Assembly (NCBI RefSeq): GCF_014805685.1 | Contig: NC_060892.1 | Span: 23,994,560-24,058,559, forward strand | DNA from: Silurus meridionalis | Lineage: Eukaryota > Chordata > Actinopteri > Siluriformes > Siluridae | Length of the DNA: 64,000 nt | Reading direction: 5' to 3' | Shown: positions 48,073-60,449 of the stretch, piece by piece | Layout of the letters: each line of letters opens with the position of its first letter | Position numbering within the stretch: the first letter of the stretch is position 1 | Position numbers and translations under genes: made by a program | Notes under the pieces: generated by a model | What the model was told of the DNA's origin: nothing | Seen by the model: only the letters and a program-made list of their open reading frames with translations | Databases searched by the model: none

Positions 48073-48600
48073 TTTAATTTTGTGGAGTTAAAATATTAAT
48101 AATAAAATAAACACAGTACTTTGAGGTGGGGTTTCATGGGGTAAAAGTGTATATCTGGTCTAGAGGGTTTCTGGTGGGTTAATAATTACAATAGTCTGCT
48201 ATAACTATAAAATGTTAGCATCTTCAATAGTGGGTGATGTTTGTCGACATATTCCTAAATGTAAACAAAAACAATTTTATGCAACACCTTAATATTATGT
48301 AGGTAATATTGTGGCCTTATAACCCCATAAACTGCACTGATTGGCATAATACTGTACTAATGGAGCTAGAGACATTACATTTATTTGGTGGTAAATATAT
48401 ATTTTGTAATTTTACAGTTCACTTGTTGGCTTTCATTAAACAGTGAAATAAATGGTCTCATAATTTCATACACATTTATTTATTTTTAAAAAATCAGATT
48501 ATAAAGAAATTTAAAATAGCACATTTTTAAAGAGTAAATTAAACTAAGAAAAAATAAATATATACACTATGAACAGATTAACAACAATAAAAATATCAGG
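48073..48600 (-). other. 3' region of minus-strand copy G3
   Basis: Reverse complement of the conserved downstream block (gtcgacaaacatcaccc, ctctagaccagatat) and the AT-rich UTR. Matches 36355-36770 closely. Confidence 0.55.
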
Positions 48601-50073
48601 CTGCGTTTTGTAAAGATGAGCCCGGTTCCTCGCGTGTATTTATATGTTGCTCTGACTCCTGTATTGAGGAGCAGAAGGTTGCTGTACAATGTTGGGTGGA
48701 CGTCTTCTGAGAGGTCCAAGAACAGCATGGTGTACAGCTGCTTGGCCAGCGCTTTATATAAAGACCTGGGCAAAGGATAAAAAAGATTTTTGGACCGTTA
48801 GAAATGATACGAGACACGATCATCGAGAGTTGGCAATGGGGGTGTACGATGTATATTGTCTACGAAAATATCGTAATTGTTTAGGTGCATTTAGAATGAT
48901 CACAAAATTCAAGATATGGGGGTGGAAAATGTGTACATGTCACACGAAATGTGCTCCAAAGATCAGCATGATTACAAAGATGACGTTGATTTTATTTAAC
49001 AATTTAAAAAACAGGAAGTCAATATTAAAAGCCTTATGTTTTAGACACCGCATTGCCCGTTTTTTGCTTGATTTCGCCTCCTCAAACAAATCCAGACCTG
49101 GAATTCACAAATCAAATTCCATACTTTTCCAAAATGCGTAGGAACCCTTTTTATCATTATCGATAAAATCCCCCCAAAAATATTGAGATGTCATTTGCGT
49201 ATTTGCCAATAACCGATCAACCAATTTTATCCAGTATCTTTTTTTTTTTTTTTTTATGGATACTGGATAAAAAACAATACGAAAAAAAAAAACCTCTATT
49301 TAAAAATGTTCTGAACTTAAAAAAAAAAAAAACAGTACTCAATCATGAAAGTGTTAAATGAAATAAATATGAACATATTAACTATATTAATAAATATTAA
49401 AGAAAATCAAAGGCATGCATTCAAACTGAAACAAAAATTAACACTCCAAATAAATTAAAAACAGGAAAAAAACAAACAAAAAAAATATTCAACTAACAGC
49501 ATGTGTCATCAGTGATTCGCCTCTAAAGGTCGCTCTTGTAAATGTATAATGACACCTTCTTCAGCCACCAGGAAAAACTATCGGTATGGAGTTTTGCTGA
49601 TAGCACAAAGTGCGTAGTACATTTTTCTTACACTTCAAATAGGAAACACAAACTTGTACCAACAAGACGATGCCCATGGGTACAAAGTCAGTACTAACAC
49701 TCTTGTCTAGTAAATCTAGTAAAACATACAAATTTGTCCTAGAATTGTTTGTGTTTGGTAATTAATTAAAATGAGTCATTAGATACAGATATTTTCAATA
49801 TTATGCACCCCTTAATAAAAAATAAAAAAAACGTTACATTTTTACCTTGATAACCATGTCGAGTTTGACCACAAACGTGTCTTCGAAGCGCCACTTCCTG
49901 GAAGCTACGTAGTCGTGGTGTTTAAAGTTGATAAGAACTTTACTCAGCGCATCATCTAGAGAGGCGGTTCTATAGCTGTTATCTTCATTTACAAACGTCT
50001 GGATTTCCGCCAGCTTTTGCTTCGAAAGTTTCACCTCGGCATCGTAGTGTATTTCGGCAGTCACGGCGTTGGG
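48601..50073 (-). pseudogene. clcc1: clcc1-like copy G3 (exon a joined to exon f by deletion)
   Basis: On minus: exon a 50073-49846 is open (76 codons, EIHYDAEVKLSKQK...WRFEDTF) with AG acceptor and GT donor. Its intron runs to about 49200 and there passes directly into intron e-f sequence (tttatcattatcgataaaat), so exons b-e are deleted. Exon f begins after CCCAG at 48765 and reads VFI then TAA. The remaining exon f has the same shortened form as copies E and F. Confidence 0.75.
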
Positions 50074-50448
50074 CTGGAAGGTCACACAAATAGAAAATGA
50101 GCAGCACGGAAATGTAAGCAGGAAGGCACACGTGGCTCATGATCACGTACCAAGGAAAGTTTCAAAATTTCCTTTAAAATATTAAAAGACTTATGTTTTA
50201 GACACCGCATTGCCTGTTTTTGCTTGATTTCGCCTCCTCAAAAAAATCCAGACATGGAATTCACAAATCAAATTCCATACGTTTTATCATTATCGATAAA
50301 ATCCCCCAAAAATATCAAGATATCATTTTTGGTCAATATCGCACACCCCTAGTTGGGATTTGCTCAGTCCTGATCTCAGTACAACTGAAAATAAAAGGTT
50401 TTACAGCCATTTTCCACTGAAAACCCGAAACCATTCAAAATGACATGC

Positions 50449-52604
50449 CACGATGGCGAGCGCGAATACAAGAAGCACAGGAAAATGAAGTGTAACAGGC
50501 AGGGGTTTCAGTGAGGCTTTTAGAAACTTGCTAATGCCTTCTCCCAAGTGCTTCAGAGGGTCCGTAATTAAGATGGACATGGTCATATTGACAACCTGTA
50601 AAGACACGAAACAAGTCAGGCAGGCTGAGGTACAATTTTTTCATTAGATGAAAAGCATAGCAGTGAACAAGTAGGAACCTTGGTTGGAGGCACGAGTAGG
50701 ATCGGATTTACATACATGGTCTCATAGTATTGTTTACAGGGGTCGACCTGAACAGTCCAAGTTGTCCAAATCCACTCTGAAACCATAGAAATTAAATGTT
50801 TAGACACGGTTGCAAAAATCTTTATTTGTCCATAATCCCTGGTAAAGATCACTGTGGCAACAGGCTAAGAAGGTCTCCTACTCCAGCCACTAGGTGGTGT
50901 AATGGTAAACAAAATTCTCGCTCTGTATTTACCTCGGTGAAAGTCACGGTTCATTTCGGTCCAATGGTACAGTTAGAGGGAATAAATGCAAACCATAAAA
51001 TTGTTTGTAAGTTTTTGTTAAAGTGTTTTTTTTTATTATTAACCTTAATAAATCATTTAATTATTAACATTTGTGAAAAAAATTAAAAATTTTTTTATAA
51101 AATGCCTGCTTAGTTAAAAATGTTTTTGTATAATATAGAATGAATCGTTACACTTTTTTTATTATATTGATTACATTTATTAAATAAATAAAAAAAAAAT
51201 TTAATAGTTTACATTTGTTAGCCCCTATTTGGGTAATACAGAAACGTGTACAAGTGTGTGTTTTATACATTTAATATTTAATTTTCCTTAGCCTTCTAAG
51301 AAAATAGAGACGCTGCTGGGCTTTCTTGGTGATCGAGCTGGTGTTGAGTGACCAGGTGAAGTTCTCCACCAGATGTACACCAAGAAATTTGGTGCTCTTG
51401 ACGATCTCCACAGAGGATCTATCGATGATCAGTGGGGAATGGCCGCTTTGTGTTCTCCTGAAGTCAACAACGATCTCTTTGGTTTTGTCAACATTCAGAG
51501 ATGGGTTGTTGGCTCCATGCTGTTCCTGATCAGGAATGAATGAGGCCTCCCAGTCAGGAAGTCCAGGTGCTGAGGGATGATTGTGTGGAATGCTGAACTG
51601 AAGTCTATTACCAGCATTCATCTGTAAGTGTCCTTATTGTCGAGGTGGATGAGAGCCTGATGGAGTGTCGTGAAGATGGCATCGTCTATGGAATGGTTAA
51701 CGTCCGTGGAACATCATTTAAGAAATACACAAGATATTTATTTATTAATTCAGGAATTTATTCCTTCTCTCCATCCTTCATTTATTTATTCTTTTCACGG
51801 AATTGTCAGGATTTTTTCCTTTTAAAAAAAATTCTTGAAGCTGTACATAAAAGAATCCATATCGCTAGACTGTCGTTAAAAAACAGGTGTTTGCAGTGTA
51901 GACACTGTGATTTTAAATGTTAAAGAGCGAACTCCGTACGTAAAACAAGGGTTGCACTCCTACCAGGCACTGACAGCTCTTCTTCTACAGGATCCTTTCA
52001 TGTTTTAAAGCCAAACATGAGATAATAATCTCTCCCACAGGTCCTGGGTTTGCCCCGTGGTGTCTCAATCCAATGCCTGTGCAGCTAAATACAGAGTCTA
52101 TCAAAAAGCCAGTGTCTCCACTCAAATCCGACATACATGTATATGAATGGAAATTTCCAGGACCTCACCTTTGATATTGTCCATCCAGTCAAGTTTCTTC
52201 ACTCCGGTGCATTTATTATTGAGGTTCTCCATCTTTGCAAGGTTGGCCTGCTGTTCAGCATAGGCAATCTAGAGAAGGTTGAATGTTTCAATCACACTTT
52301 GGATTCAATATTCAACTATTACACCATAATTATGCTATTTAGCCACTATGGAAATATTCAGGATATGGTTTTATAAGAGCAATACCATACCAAACAATTA
52401 CAATGCATGTTATTTTGTGTAGTTTGCAATAAACTGTATTTCCTATCGACCTTTCAACCTTACCATGTAGAGATAATACCAGTTCCACAACAGACTGATG
52501 GAGAAGCATCTGACAAACAGTCGCTTAAACCGGAGAAACCAGGACACCACCGACCACATCTCAGTGCAAATTATTGCCACGATGATCAAGAAAACGCCCA
52601 AGAC
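50449..52604 (-). pseudogene. clcc1: clcc1-like copy G2 (exons b-e open)
   Basis: On minus: b 52604-52464 (47 codons, ends WNWYYLYM), c 52268-52169, d 50776-50679 ([13 protein letters not shown]), e 50595-50449. All are open and in phase, with GT donors except GC after exon e. Exon a is absent upstream and the e-f intron breaks off at about 50165 into the 5' flank of G3 exon a, so exon f is absent. A Rex1-like LINE piece lies in intron c-d (51271-51720). It is an internal fragment and not a complete gene. Confidence 0.75.
51271..51720 (-). mobile_element. Rex1/CR1-like LINE fragment in G2
   Basis: Reads [20 protein letters not shown] and STKFLGVHLVENFTWSLN on minus, the same element and orientation relative to the gene as 12290-13760 in copy C. 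Confidence 0.75.
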
Positions 52605-52835
52605 CTGTAATAAAAATCTAAATTGTGAGAATTATTATATATATTATTAAATATATATTATATTTCAAAGGTAAAAACAGACATTAAAATCCCATACATG
52701 CAGCAAATTTGAGGTCCAATCACGAGCCAAGATGTACGTGACCGTGATCTCCATTTAGAAAGACATTTTACTAAACAAGAGTGGCCTTTTGGGTGATACT
52801 CAAACGTTCTACTCTTATTATTTATATATAATATA

Positions 52836-52905
52836 CTCGGGGTTAGCTTAGTGGTTATGGTTCAATGTTACTGGTCGGGGGTTTAAGCCCCGGCATCGCC
52901 ACGCT
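52836..52905 (+). repeat. SINE-like repeat, truncated
   Basis: Reads gggttagcttagtggttatgg and gggggtttaagcccc, the head of the repeat described at 9690-9845, cut at about 52910 by joining to intron e-f sequence of G1. Confidence 0.55.
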
Positions 52906-53099
52906 GCTACGCAAAATGCGTAGAAACCCTTTTTATCATTATCGATAAAATCCACCAAAAAAATATCAAGATATCATTTTTGGTCAAAATCGCACACCCC
53001 TAGTTGGGATTTGCTCAGTCTTGATCTCAGTACAACTGAAAATAAAAGGTTTTACAGCCATTTTCCACTGAAAACCCGAAACCATTCAAAATGACATGC

Positions 53100-53767
53100 C
53101 ACGATGGCGAGCGCGAATACAGGAAGCATAGGAAAATGAAGTGTAACAGGCAGGGGTTTCAGTGAGGCCTTTAGAAACTTGCTAATGCCTTCTCCCAAGT
53201 GCTTCAGAGGGTCCGTAATTAAGATGGACATGGTCATATTGACAACCTGTAAAGACACGAAACAAGTCAGGCAGGCTGAGGTACAATTTTTTCATTAGAT
53301 GAAAAGCATAGCAGTAAACAAGTAGGAACCTTGGTTGGAGGCACGAGTAGGATCGGATTCACATACATGGTCTCATAGTATTGTTTACAGGGGTCGTCCT
53401 GAACAGTCCAAGTTGTCCAAATCCACTCTGAAACCATAGACGGTAAATGTTTAGACACGGTTGCAAAAATCTTTATTTGTCCATAATCCCTGGTAAAGAT
53501 CACTATGGCAACAGGCTAAGAAGGTCTCTTGCTCCAGCCACTAGGGGGTGTAAAGGTAAACAAAAGTCACGGTTCATTTCAGTCCAATGGTACAGTTAGT
53601 GGGAATAAATGCAAACCATAAAATTGCTTGTAAGTTTTTGTTAAAGTCGTTTTTTTTATTATTAACCTCAATAAATCATTTAATTATTAACATTTGTGAA
53701 CATTTTTTAAAACAACTCACATCTCAGTGCAAATAATTGCCACAATGATCAAGAAAACACCCAAGAC
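53100..53767 (-). pseudogene. clcc1: clcc1-like copy G1 (exons d, e, scrap of b)
   Basis: On minus: a 51-bp 5' scrap of exon b (53767-53717, [16 protein letters not shown]), exon d 53427-53330 ([13 protein letters not shown]), exon e 53246-53100 with the same GC donor as E and G2. Exon c and the rest of exon b are deleted. The upper end is broken by the L2 LINE at about 53790. Confidence 0.75.
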
Positions 53768-53789
53768 CTGTAATAAAAATCAAAATTGT

Positions 53790-55385
53790 ACTTTTACCAG
53801 GACCACATGCAGCTAGAAGCAAACTTTCCGGTTAAGTAGCATCTCTGGATGGTGTTTTTGTTTCAACGTGTACAGCTGTCATAGACCTTGGTGTTATTAT
53901 TCACCCTAGTCTTTCCTTTGAGGCTCACATGAATAATATCACCAGGATCGCCTTCTTTCACCTTAGAAATATTGCTAAAATTAGAAATATGATGTCGTTA
54001 CAGGATGCAGAAAAACTAGTTCATGCTTTTTTTACTTCTAGATTAAACTACTGTAACGCTTTACAGTCTGGGTGTGCGAGTAAGTGCATAAATAAGCTTC
54101 AGTTAGTTCAGAATGCAGCAGCAAGAGTCCGTACTAGATCTAGGAAATTTGAGCACATCACTCCTGTTTTAATCAGTCTACACTGGCTCCCAATTAAATC
54201 TCGCATTGATTATAAAATACTACTACTGACGTATAAAGCACTTAACGGTCTCGCACCGCAGTATCTGAGTGAACTTCTGTACCAGTATGATCCTCCACGC
54301 CTACTTAGATCAAAAGGTGCAGGCTATCTGTTGGTTCCTTAAATAATGAAGACTACAGCAGGGGGCAGATCTTTCTCTTATAAAGCCCCACAGTTATGGA
54401 ACAGCCTTTCAATCAGTGTTCGGAACTCAGACACAGTCTCAGTGTTCAAGTCAAGGTTGAAAACATATTTATTTAGTCAAGCCTTTGATCAGTAGATTTT
54501 TTCTTCGGTAAAGGCACAGATATGTAGGGAACATGGATATAGAGTGTTTGGTGAACTGGGATATTTGTATGCTGTCGTCCCCTCACATTCACACGTTCAC
54601 TCAGGTTTGTTGACGGTGGTGTGGTGGTTCGTCTCTTATCCCAGAGATCCCTCAAGTCTGTGTTACCTTCTGGTTCTCCTTTTTAGTTATGCTGCAATAG
54701 CGAGTCTTGCCGGAGTCCCAACTGCACAGTGATATTAACTTTCATACAACAATAAGGACACTTAATAATCCATATCCTTCTCTTCCTGTCACCCTCCTCT
54801 TTCTCTCTCTCTCTCTCTCTCTCTCGGTCGAGTTAAACATGCTCCTGAGGCTCCAGTGACCACTGTTCCAGCCCTTCTCCCCTGGATCTTCCCACTTCGT
54901 CCTGGTCTGCCTCTGGATGGTGTTCTCTTCGACTGGAGGCCACTCTGTGCAGCTTGGGGCGGTTTCTCATCAACGCCTTGGGTGGTTCCATGAAATTCCG
55001 GAGTAAGAACGGGAGCTTTGAGGATGAATTGGACTGTAGTTAATGTCAACAGTCTGCTACACTGACTCAGGACTACTTTTCGCTTCTGATCATCATCACT
55101 GTACCCTGCAACATCGTATATCTGCTATAAATGGACATTCGGTGCAACCCAGATGAGGATGGGTTCCCTCTTGAGTCTGGTTCCTTTCAAGGTTTCTTCC
55201 TTATCCATCTCGGGGAGTTTTTCCTTGCCACAGTCACCACCGGCTCGCTCATCAGGGACAAACTTACTTATAAAGAACATATTCACTTTTAATCACCACA
55301 TTATCTGTGTAAAGCTGCTTTGAGACAATATTCATTGTTGAAAGCGCTATACAAATAAAAATGAATTGAATTTAATTGAATTAAT
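53790..55385 (+). mobile_element. L2/CR1-type LINE, 3' part
   Basis: 53929-54342 is open: MNNITRIAFFHLRNIAKIRN, FFTSRLNYCNALQSG, QLVQNAAARV, HITPVLISLHWLPIKSRIDY, the RT C-terminal region of fish L2 elements, then a stop and SRLKTYLFSQAFDQ in another frame to 54494. The 3' UTR contains gtttcttccttatccat, ends gaaagcgctatacaaataaa and a short (TGAAT) type tail, typical for L2. A CT run lies at 54801-54826. Confidence 0.85.
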
Positions 55386-55399
55386 GGTTTGCTGAAGAC

Positions 55400-55612
55400 A
55401 ACCTGCTCAAGAGCATTAATTACTGGAACCATGTCCTGTGGTCTGATGAGACAAATAAACTTGTTTGGCTCAGATGGTGTCCAGCATGTGTGGTCATGCC
55501 CTGGTGGGGAGAAACAAGAACATTATTTCTTGCCTACAGTCAAGCATGGTGGTGGTAGCATCATGGTCTGGGGCTGCATGAGGGCTGTTTGTACTGGGGA
55601 GATGCGGTTCAT
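55400..55612 (+). mobile_element. Tc1 transposase fragment
   Basis: The DNA reads tcctgtggtctgatgagac (the WSDET catalytic region) and catcatggtctggggctgc (VWGC) with no ends. It is followed at about 55620 by the intron e-f sequence of the short-type gene. Confidence 0.75.
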
Positions 55613-55619
55613 TGAGGGA

Positions 55620-56615
55620 AACATAAAGCAAATTTCTCAATGTAAATCTGATTAATTATAAGTCGAATGGGGAAAATTAATTTGCGATTCTTCCTTTCAA
55701 AAGCATTTTCTCAACCTAATTGGCTGGGTACAGTAATCTTCAACCCAGTCACCCATGGTATTTTAATTTGACTAAGATCTGGACTTTCAATTATCAACAA
55801 CCAGCTTTTCTGCCAACTTACTGTTATCATGTTTGAATGTTCCATTCAAAATGGAAATGTATTTTTATATTTAAATTTAAATATTTTATCAACATACAGT
55901 ATATGTGCAGTTTGGTGTAAAATAAAAATCTAAATTTAAATACATACACTATATTGACAAAAGTATTGGGTCACCTGATCTTTCCTGCTGTATGTGGTTC
56001 ATTTCCAAACTGTTACCACAAAGCTGGAGGCACTCAAGTGTACAGAACATCTTGAGACTATAATAACATTTTGCATTCACTTGAACTTGAAAATCCAAAC
56101 TTGTTCCAGCACGGCAATGCCCCTGTGCACAAAGTGAGCTCCTTGAAGGTCTGGTTTACATGCTTTGGAGAGAAAGATCTTGAGTGGACTGCTATAGAGC
56201 TCTGATCTAGTGGAACAGCTTTCCTAAAAAGTGGAGGAAATTATAAGAGAAAACTGGGACTAAATGTGGAATGCAGTATTCAAAAATCACATACCATACT
56301 TATGACCAGGTGACCCACTACTTTTGGTAATATAGTGTTTATTTGCCATTTTTAATAGTAGTTTAAATATGCAAATTACATTTCCGTGCAGAAACGGTTG
56401 CAAAATGATCATTTCAATGTTATTTGTCCACATCGACTTAACGTGACGTGGTATTAAAAGAAAATGCATTTTCCAAACGACTTAAATGTGTCAATGCTTT
56501 TGAAAGGACATAGAAATCACCATTTTGCCACAATTCCACGATTCCTTCGGCTCAGAATGCCATCCATGATGCTGCCTATATGGGTATTTTATGCGAAACA
56601 TTCGGTGCAGGTGTA
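55620..56615 (-). repeat. Inverted counterpart of 32.09-33.24 kb, with Tc1-type MITE
   Basis: The whole stretch is the reverse complement of 32090-33240 (intron e-f of copy K). It includes the MITE at 55948-56338 (ends cactatattgacaaaagtat and ttttggtaatatagtg) but not the 169-bp mariner MITE. No exons. Confidence 0.75.
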
Positions 56616-57130
56616 AAGCCTGACTACTTAGATTGCGTACTATATACAGGGACAATGAACAGATAAAGGACTGCTTAGTAAAATAGTCGTGAATGAACTC
56701 TATGTAGAAAGTGTAAGAGTGACTGTACTCAGGTGCACGTGTTCATGTGAAGGACAAAGATGACGGTTCTTTTAGTCCCAGTGAGCTTTATGTGAGTTGC
56801 ACAATTTGCAAAGTCGCAGAAAATAAACTATCATAAAGTTCGACTGTACAAACGTTGTGGAACGATTTGCAACGCGAATGGTCATCTGCAGTGAGTGAAC
56901 AATGGAGACAGTGAAGGCCGTGCGATTCTTCCGGAGAGGCCGAGGCTTTGTTCACATTGTCGGATGGATGATTCGCACAGTGCGTGTTCGTAGATGAACA
57001 CCAGGGAAAAATCGAATCGATTGAACGGATAACCAAGTTTTTCCAAGTGTGTGCTTCGTTCACAATTTTCACTGTTCCATTGGATTTCGTGAGTACTAGC
57101 AACTGCACACACATTCACATGAGCTCCAAC
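56616..57130. other. Anonymous sequence
   Basis: No recognised gene. Two overlapping minus-strand frames (56788-57169) of about 100 residues have no familiar motif. A SINE-like end follows at about 57140-57215. Confidence 0.35.
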
Positions 57131-57324
57131 GTAGTGCGCCAACCAGAGACTTAAACCTCGACCTTCCAATCAGTAACACAAAGCCTTAACCACTAAGCTA
57201 ACCCCGAGTATATTATATATAAATAAGAAGAGTACATTTTCAAGAGAACATTTAAGTATCACCCAAAAGGCGCTTGTAAAGATTTTTATAACCGAGTTTA
57301 AACATTTAACTTCTATGGTTTCAG

Positions 57325-58323
57325 AGTAGATTCGGACAACGTGGACTCTTTAGGAGGACCCTTGTAAGCAATACTATGAGACCCTGATTGTGAATCCGAT
57401 CCTACGCGTGTCTCCAAAAAAGGTTCCTACTTCTTCAATGCTATGCTCTAATTTTTTTTTATTACCTTAGCCTGACTTGTTTCGTGTCTTTACAGGTTCT
57501 CGAAATGACCATGACCGCCTTAATTACAGACCCTCTGGAGCACTTAGCACAAGGCATTGACGCATTTCTCAGGGTTTTACTGGATCCCCTGCCTATTAGG
57601 CTTCATATTTCTGTGCTTCTTGTATTCGTGCTCTCCATCATGGTATGTCATTTTGAATGGTTTCGTTTTTTTGGTGGAAAATGGCTGTAAAACCTTTTAT
57701 TTTCAGCTGTACTGAGATCAGGACTGATATCTCGATATTTTATCGATAATGATAAAAAGGGTTCCTACGCATTTTGGAAAAGTATGGAATTTGATTTGTG
57801 AATTCCAGGTCTGTATTTGTTTGAGGAGGCGAAATCAAGCAAAAACCAGGCAATGTCTAAAACATAAGTCTTTTAATATTAACTTCTTGTTTTTTAAATT
57901 GTTAAATAAAATCAACATCACCTTTGTAATCTTGCTGATCTTTGGAGCACTTTTTGTGTGACATGAATTAACTATATGAAATGTTAATGAACACATTTTC
58001 CACCCCCATATCTTGAATTTTGTGATCATTCTAAATACACTCTACTAGACTTAATCACGTAGCATACACATGCACTCTGTAGGTGTGTTTTGTTTGGGTT
58101 TTGCGCTATACTCTGTGATGTCAAATCTTTAAAACAACAATTACGATATTTTCGTAGACAATACACATCGTACACCCCCAGTGCCAACTCTCGATGATTG
58201 TGTCTCGTATAATTTCTAACGGTCCAAAAATCTTTTTGATCCTTTGCCCAGGTCTTTATGTACTGCGCTGGCCAAGCAGCTGTACACCATGCCTTTCTTG
58301 GACCTCTCCGAGGAGGTCGTTGA
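57325..58323 (+). pseudogene. clcc1: clcc1-like pseudogene, copy I (exons d, e, f)
   Basis: Exon d 57325-57422 keeps phase and splice sites but has TAG at the conserved Trp codon and a second TAG before the EDPCKQYYE text. Exon e 57496-57642 is fully open with GT donor (ALITDPLEHLAQGIDAFLR...). Exon f starts at 58252 ([18 protein letters not shown]) and ends in TGA at 58321-58323, followed by a deletion of most of the tail. Exon e is closest to that of copy C. Confidence 0.75.
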
Positions 58324-58439
58324 GATCCTCCACCTGGCATTGCACAGCAGCCTGCTGCTCCTTCAATACAGGGTTTAGAGGAACACAGAGAAGAATAACT
58401 GTGAGCAGGAGGCAACCAACAATGCCAATTAATGTAGTT

Positions 58440-58804
58440 CAAACATTAATTTTGTTCTTGATTGATTTTGTTAATTTGTTAAAAAAAAATGCCAATAAAT
58501 TTTATACTTGATATGAATGACTTGATGATTTGCTATTTTATCTGTTTTTAAAAATAATCTGTTTTTAAAAATTATTAAATATTTGAATGAAATTATGAGA
58601 CCATTTATTTCACTGTTTAATGAAAGACAACAAGTGAACTGTACAATTACAAAATATATATTTACCACCGAATAAATGTAATGTTTCTAGTGATCGACAA
58701 ACATCACCCACTATCGATGATGCTAACATTTTATAGTTATAGCACAGACTATTGTAGTTATTAACCCACCAGAAACCTCCTAGACCAGATTTATATACAC
58801 TTTT
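58440..58804 (+). other. 3' block of copy I
   Basis: AT-rich UTR with the conserved downstream block (gatcgacaaacatcaccc, ctcctagaccag), ending where the exon 1 upstream block starts at about 58805. Confidence 0.5.
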
Positions 58805-59077
58805 ACCCCATGTTCCACCTTCATGTTGAGTTGGTTTAGTTGCCAGGTACATTTAATACTCGCATATCAAAAAGTAATAACCCTGGCTGGCAAAGAACCT
58901 GCGTATCTGGCAACCCAGATCTACGTAGTCAAGAAGAGGTGCAAGCGATGGCACAGCACATCTTGAACCTGTGTGTTAAGCACACAGTATAGTACACAGT
59001 TTAGTACCTGTTTAACTTTTACAATACAAGTTCTGACTTGTGACTACTGGTATATTGACGTGTATCTGTGATGAACC
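58805..59077 (+). promoter_or_regulatory. Conserved 5' flank of a defective exon 1
   Basis: Same block as 27385-27705, directly upstream of the ATG at 59078. Confidence 0.4.
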
Positions 59078-59225
59078 ATGAAGGTATCAAACAAGTTGTA
59101 ATTGTGGGGATACTTATTAAGTATTATGTTCTTTGTTAAGCGGGATGCTCACTCTGAAGGTGATAAAAAGTTGTTCCCTAGGACTCTTGCTGCAATTGTG
59201 TACCAGATATGAAGGAATGCACTAA
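59078..59225 (+). pseudogene. Defective clcc1-like exon 1 joined to luminal exon start
   Basis: Reads ATG AAG GTA TCA AAC AAG TTG TAA, so it stops at codon 8 like copy K. The end of exon 1 and the following intron are deleted, joining it to ttccctag and about 45 bp of luminal exon, then a GT/TA microsatellite. Confidence 0.65.
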
Positions 59226-59248
59226 CAAAGTGAACATGTTGCAGCAGG

Positions 59249-59266
59249 TGTGTGTGTGTGTATGTA

Positions 59267-59320
<54 letters not shown>
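59249..59320. repeat. (GT)n-(TA)n microsatellite
   Basis: GT repeats pass into TA repeats and then a T-run up to about 59345. Confidence 0.9.
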
Positions 59321-59325
<5 letters not shown>

Positions 59326-59587
59326 TTTTTCTTTCTTTTTTTTTCTTAAGTTCCTATAGAGGGCAGTGTAGTGCGGTGGCTGAGCTCTAAATTGGAACCT
59401 GTTAGATGTGTTTCCAGGGTGAACAATATAATGGTGCACCTCTGAGAGCACATGGAGGTAGAAATATTTCTCCATGAATAAAAAAGGATTTTCACCCGTT
59501 GCCAGGTATATTTAATATAAAAAAATAATTACCCTGGCTGGCAGGGAACCTGCAGATCTAGCAACCCTGATCTACGTAGTTTGTAAG

Positions 59588-60383
59588 TAGTATGTTCTTT
59601 GTTAATGGGGATACTCACTGTGAAGATGATGAAAGCGAGAGAAAATGTTTGGAGGTAAAGACTCCATGTTAATAAAACAAATCGTCTACAGAAGATCCTT
59701 TCATTTTATTAGAATCTATTGTAAGAACATGTTCCCTAGGACTCTTGCTGCAATAGTGTTCCAGATATGAAGGAATGCACCGAGAAAGTGAAAGAAAGGA
59801 TTCTCCTTCAGGAGAGGCAGACATACAGTTTACCAAGCATAACAAGTTACCTATGACATCACAGAGCCCCGTCCTCCATCAAGAGTATAAAAGACGATTC
59901 ACCATCTGCCAAACCGCCATAAAACACCACCACAACAACAACAAGCACCCTACTGAACAGGAGCTAACAGAAGACTGCAAGAATCACCTCATATACAATC
60001 AATTCTATACCCAGGTAAAGTTGAGTGATCTCAATCCTGTACCGTGTTTTTACTGACACGCTGTGGCGAGTACAATCCCCTGATCAGCAAACACCAGATA
60101 GTAAAAATCCTTATATGGTCCTTCAAGCTAGATAGGAAACCTTCCTAAAATTTGGTCCTTCGAGCCGGATAGGAAAACCTCCTAACAGCTGTATTAAATA
60201 AATGCATGTCCTTTATTACAAAAGGTTATACACCTGCTTTTTCATGTAATAATCCAATCAGCCAATCATGTGACAGTGACACAATGCATTAAATGCTAAT
60301 AGACTTTGAGCTTCACTTATCGTTCAAGCATCAGAATCGCGATCAATGATATCGAAATTGGCATGTTTAATTGCGTCCATCCT

Positions 60384-60449
<66 letters not shown>

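Noticed and set aside
54473..55049. Open frames in the L2 3' UTR (60 and 86 codons, minus)
   Set aside because: They lie in the untranslated end of the LINE and include translation of a CT/GA microsatellite.
56788..57169. Two overlapping minus-strand open frames of 95-108 codons
   Set aside because: No recognisable motif, no splice or promoter context, and they overlap each other in different frames. Considered chance.
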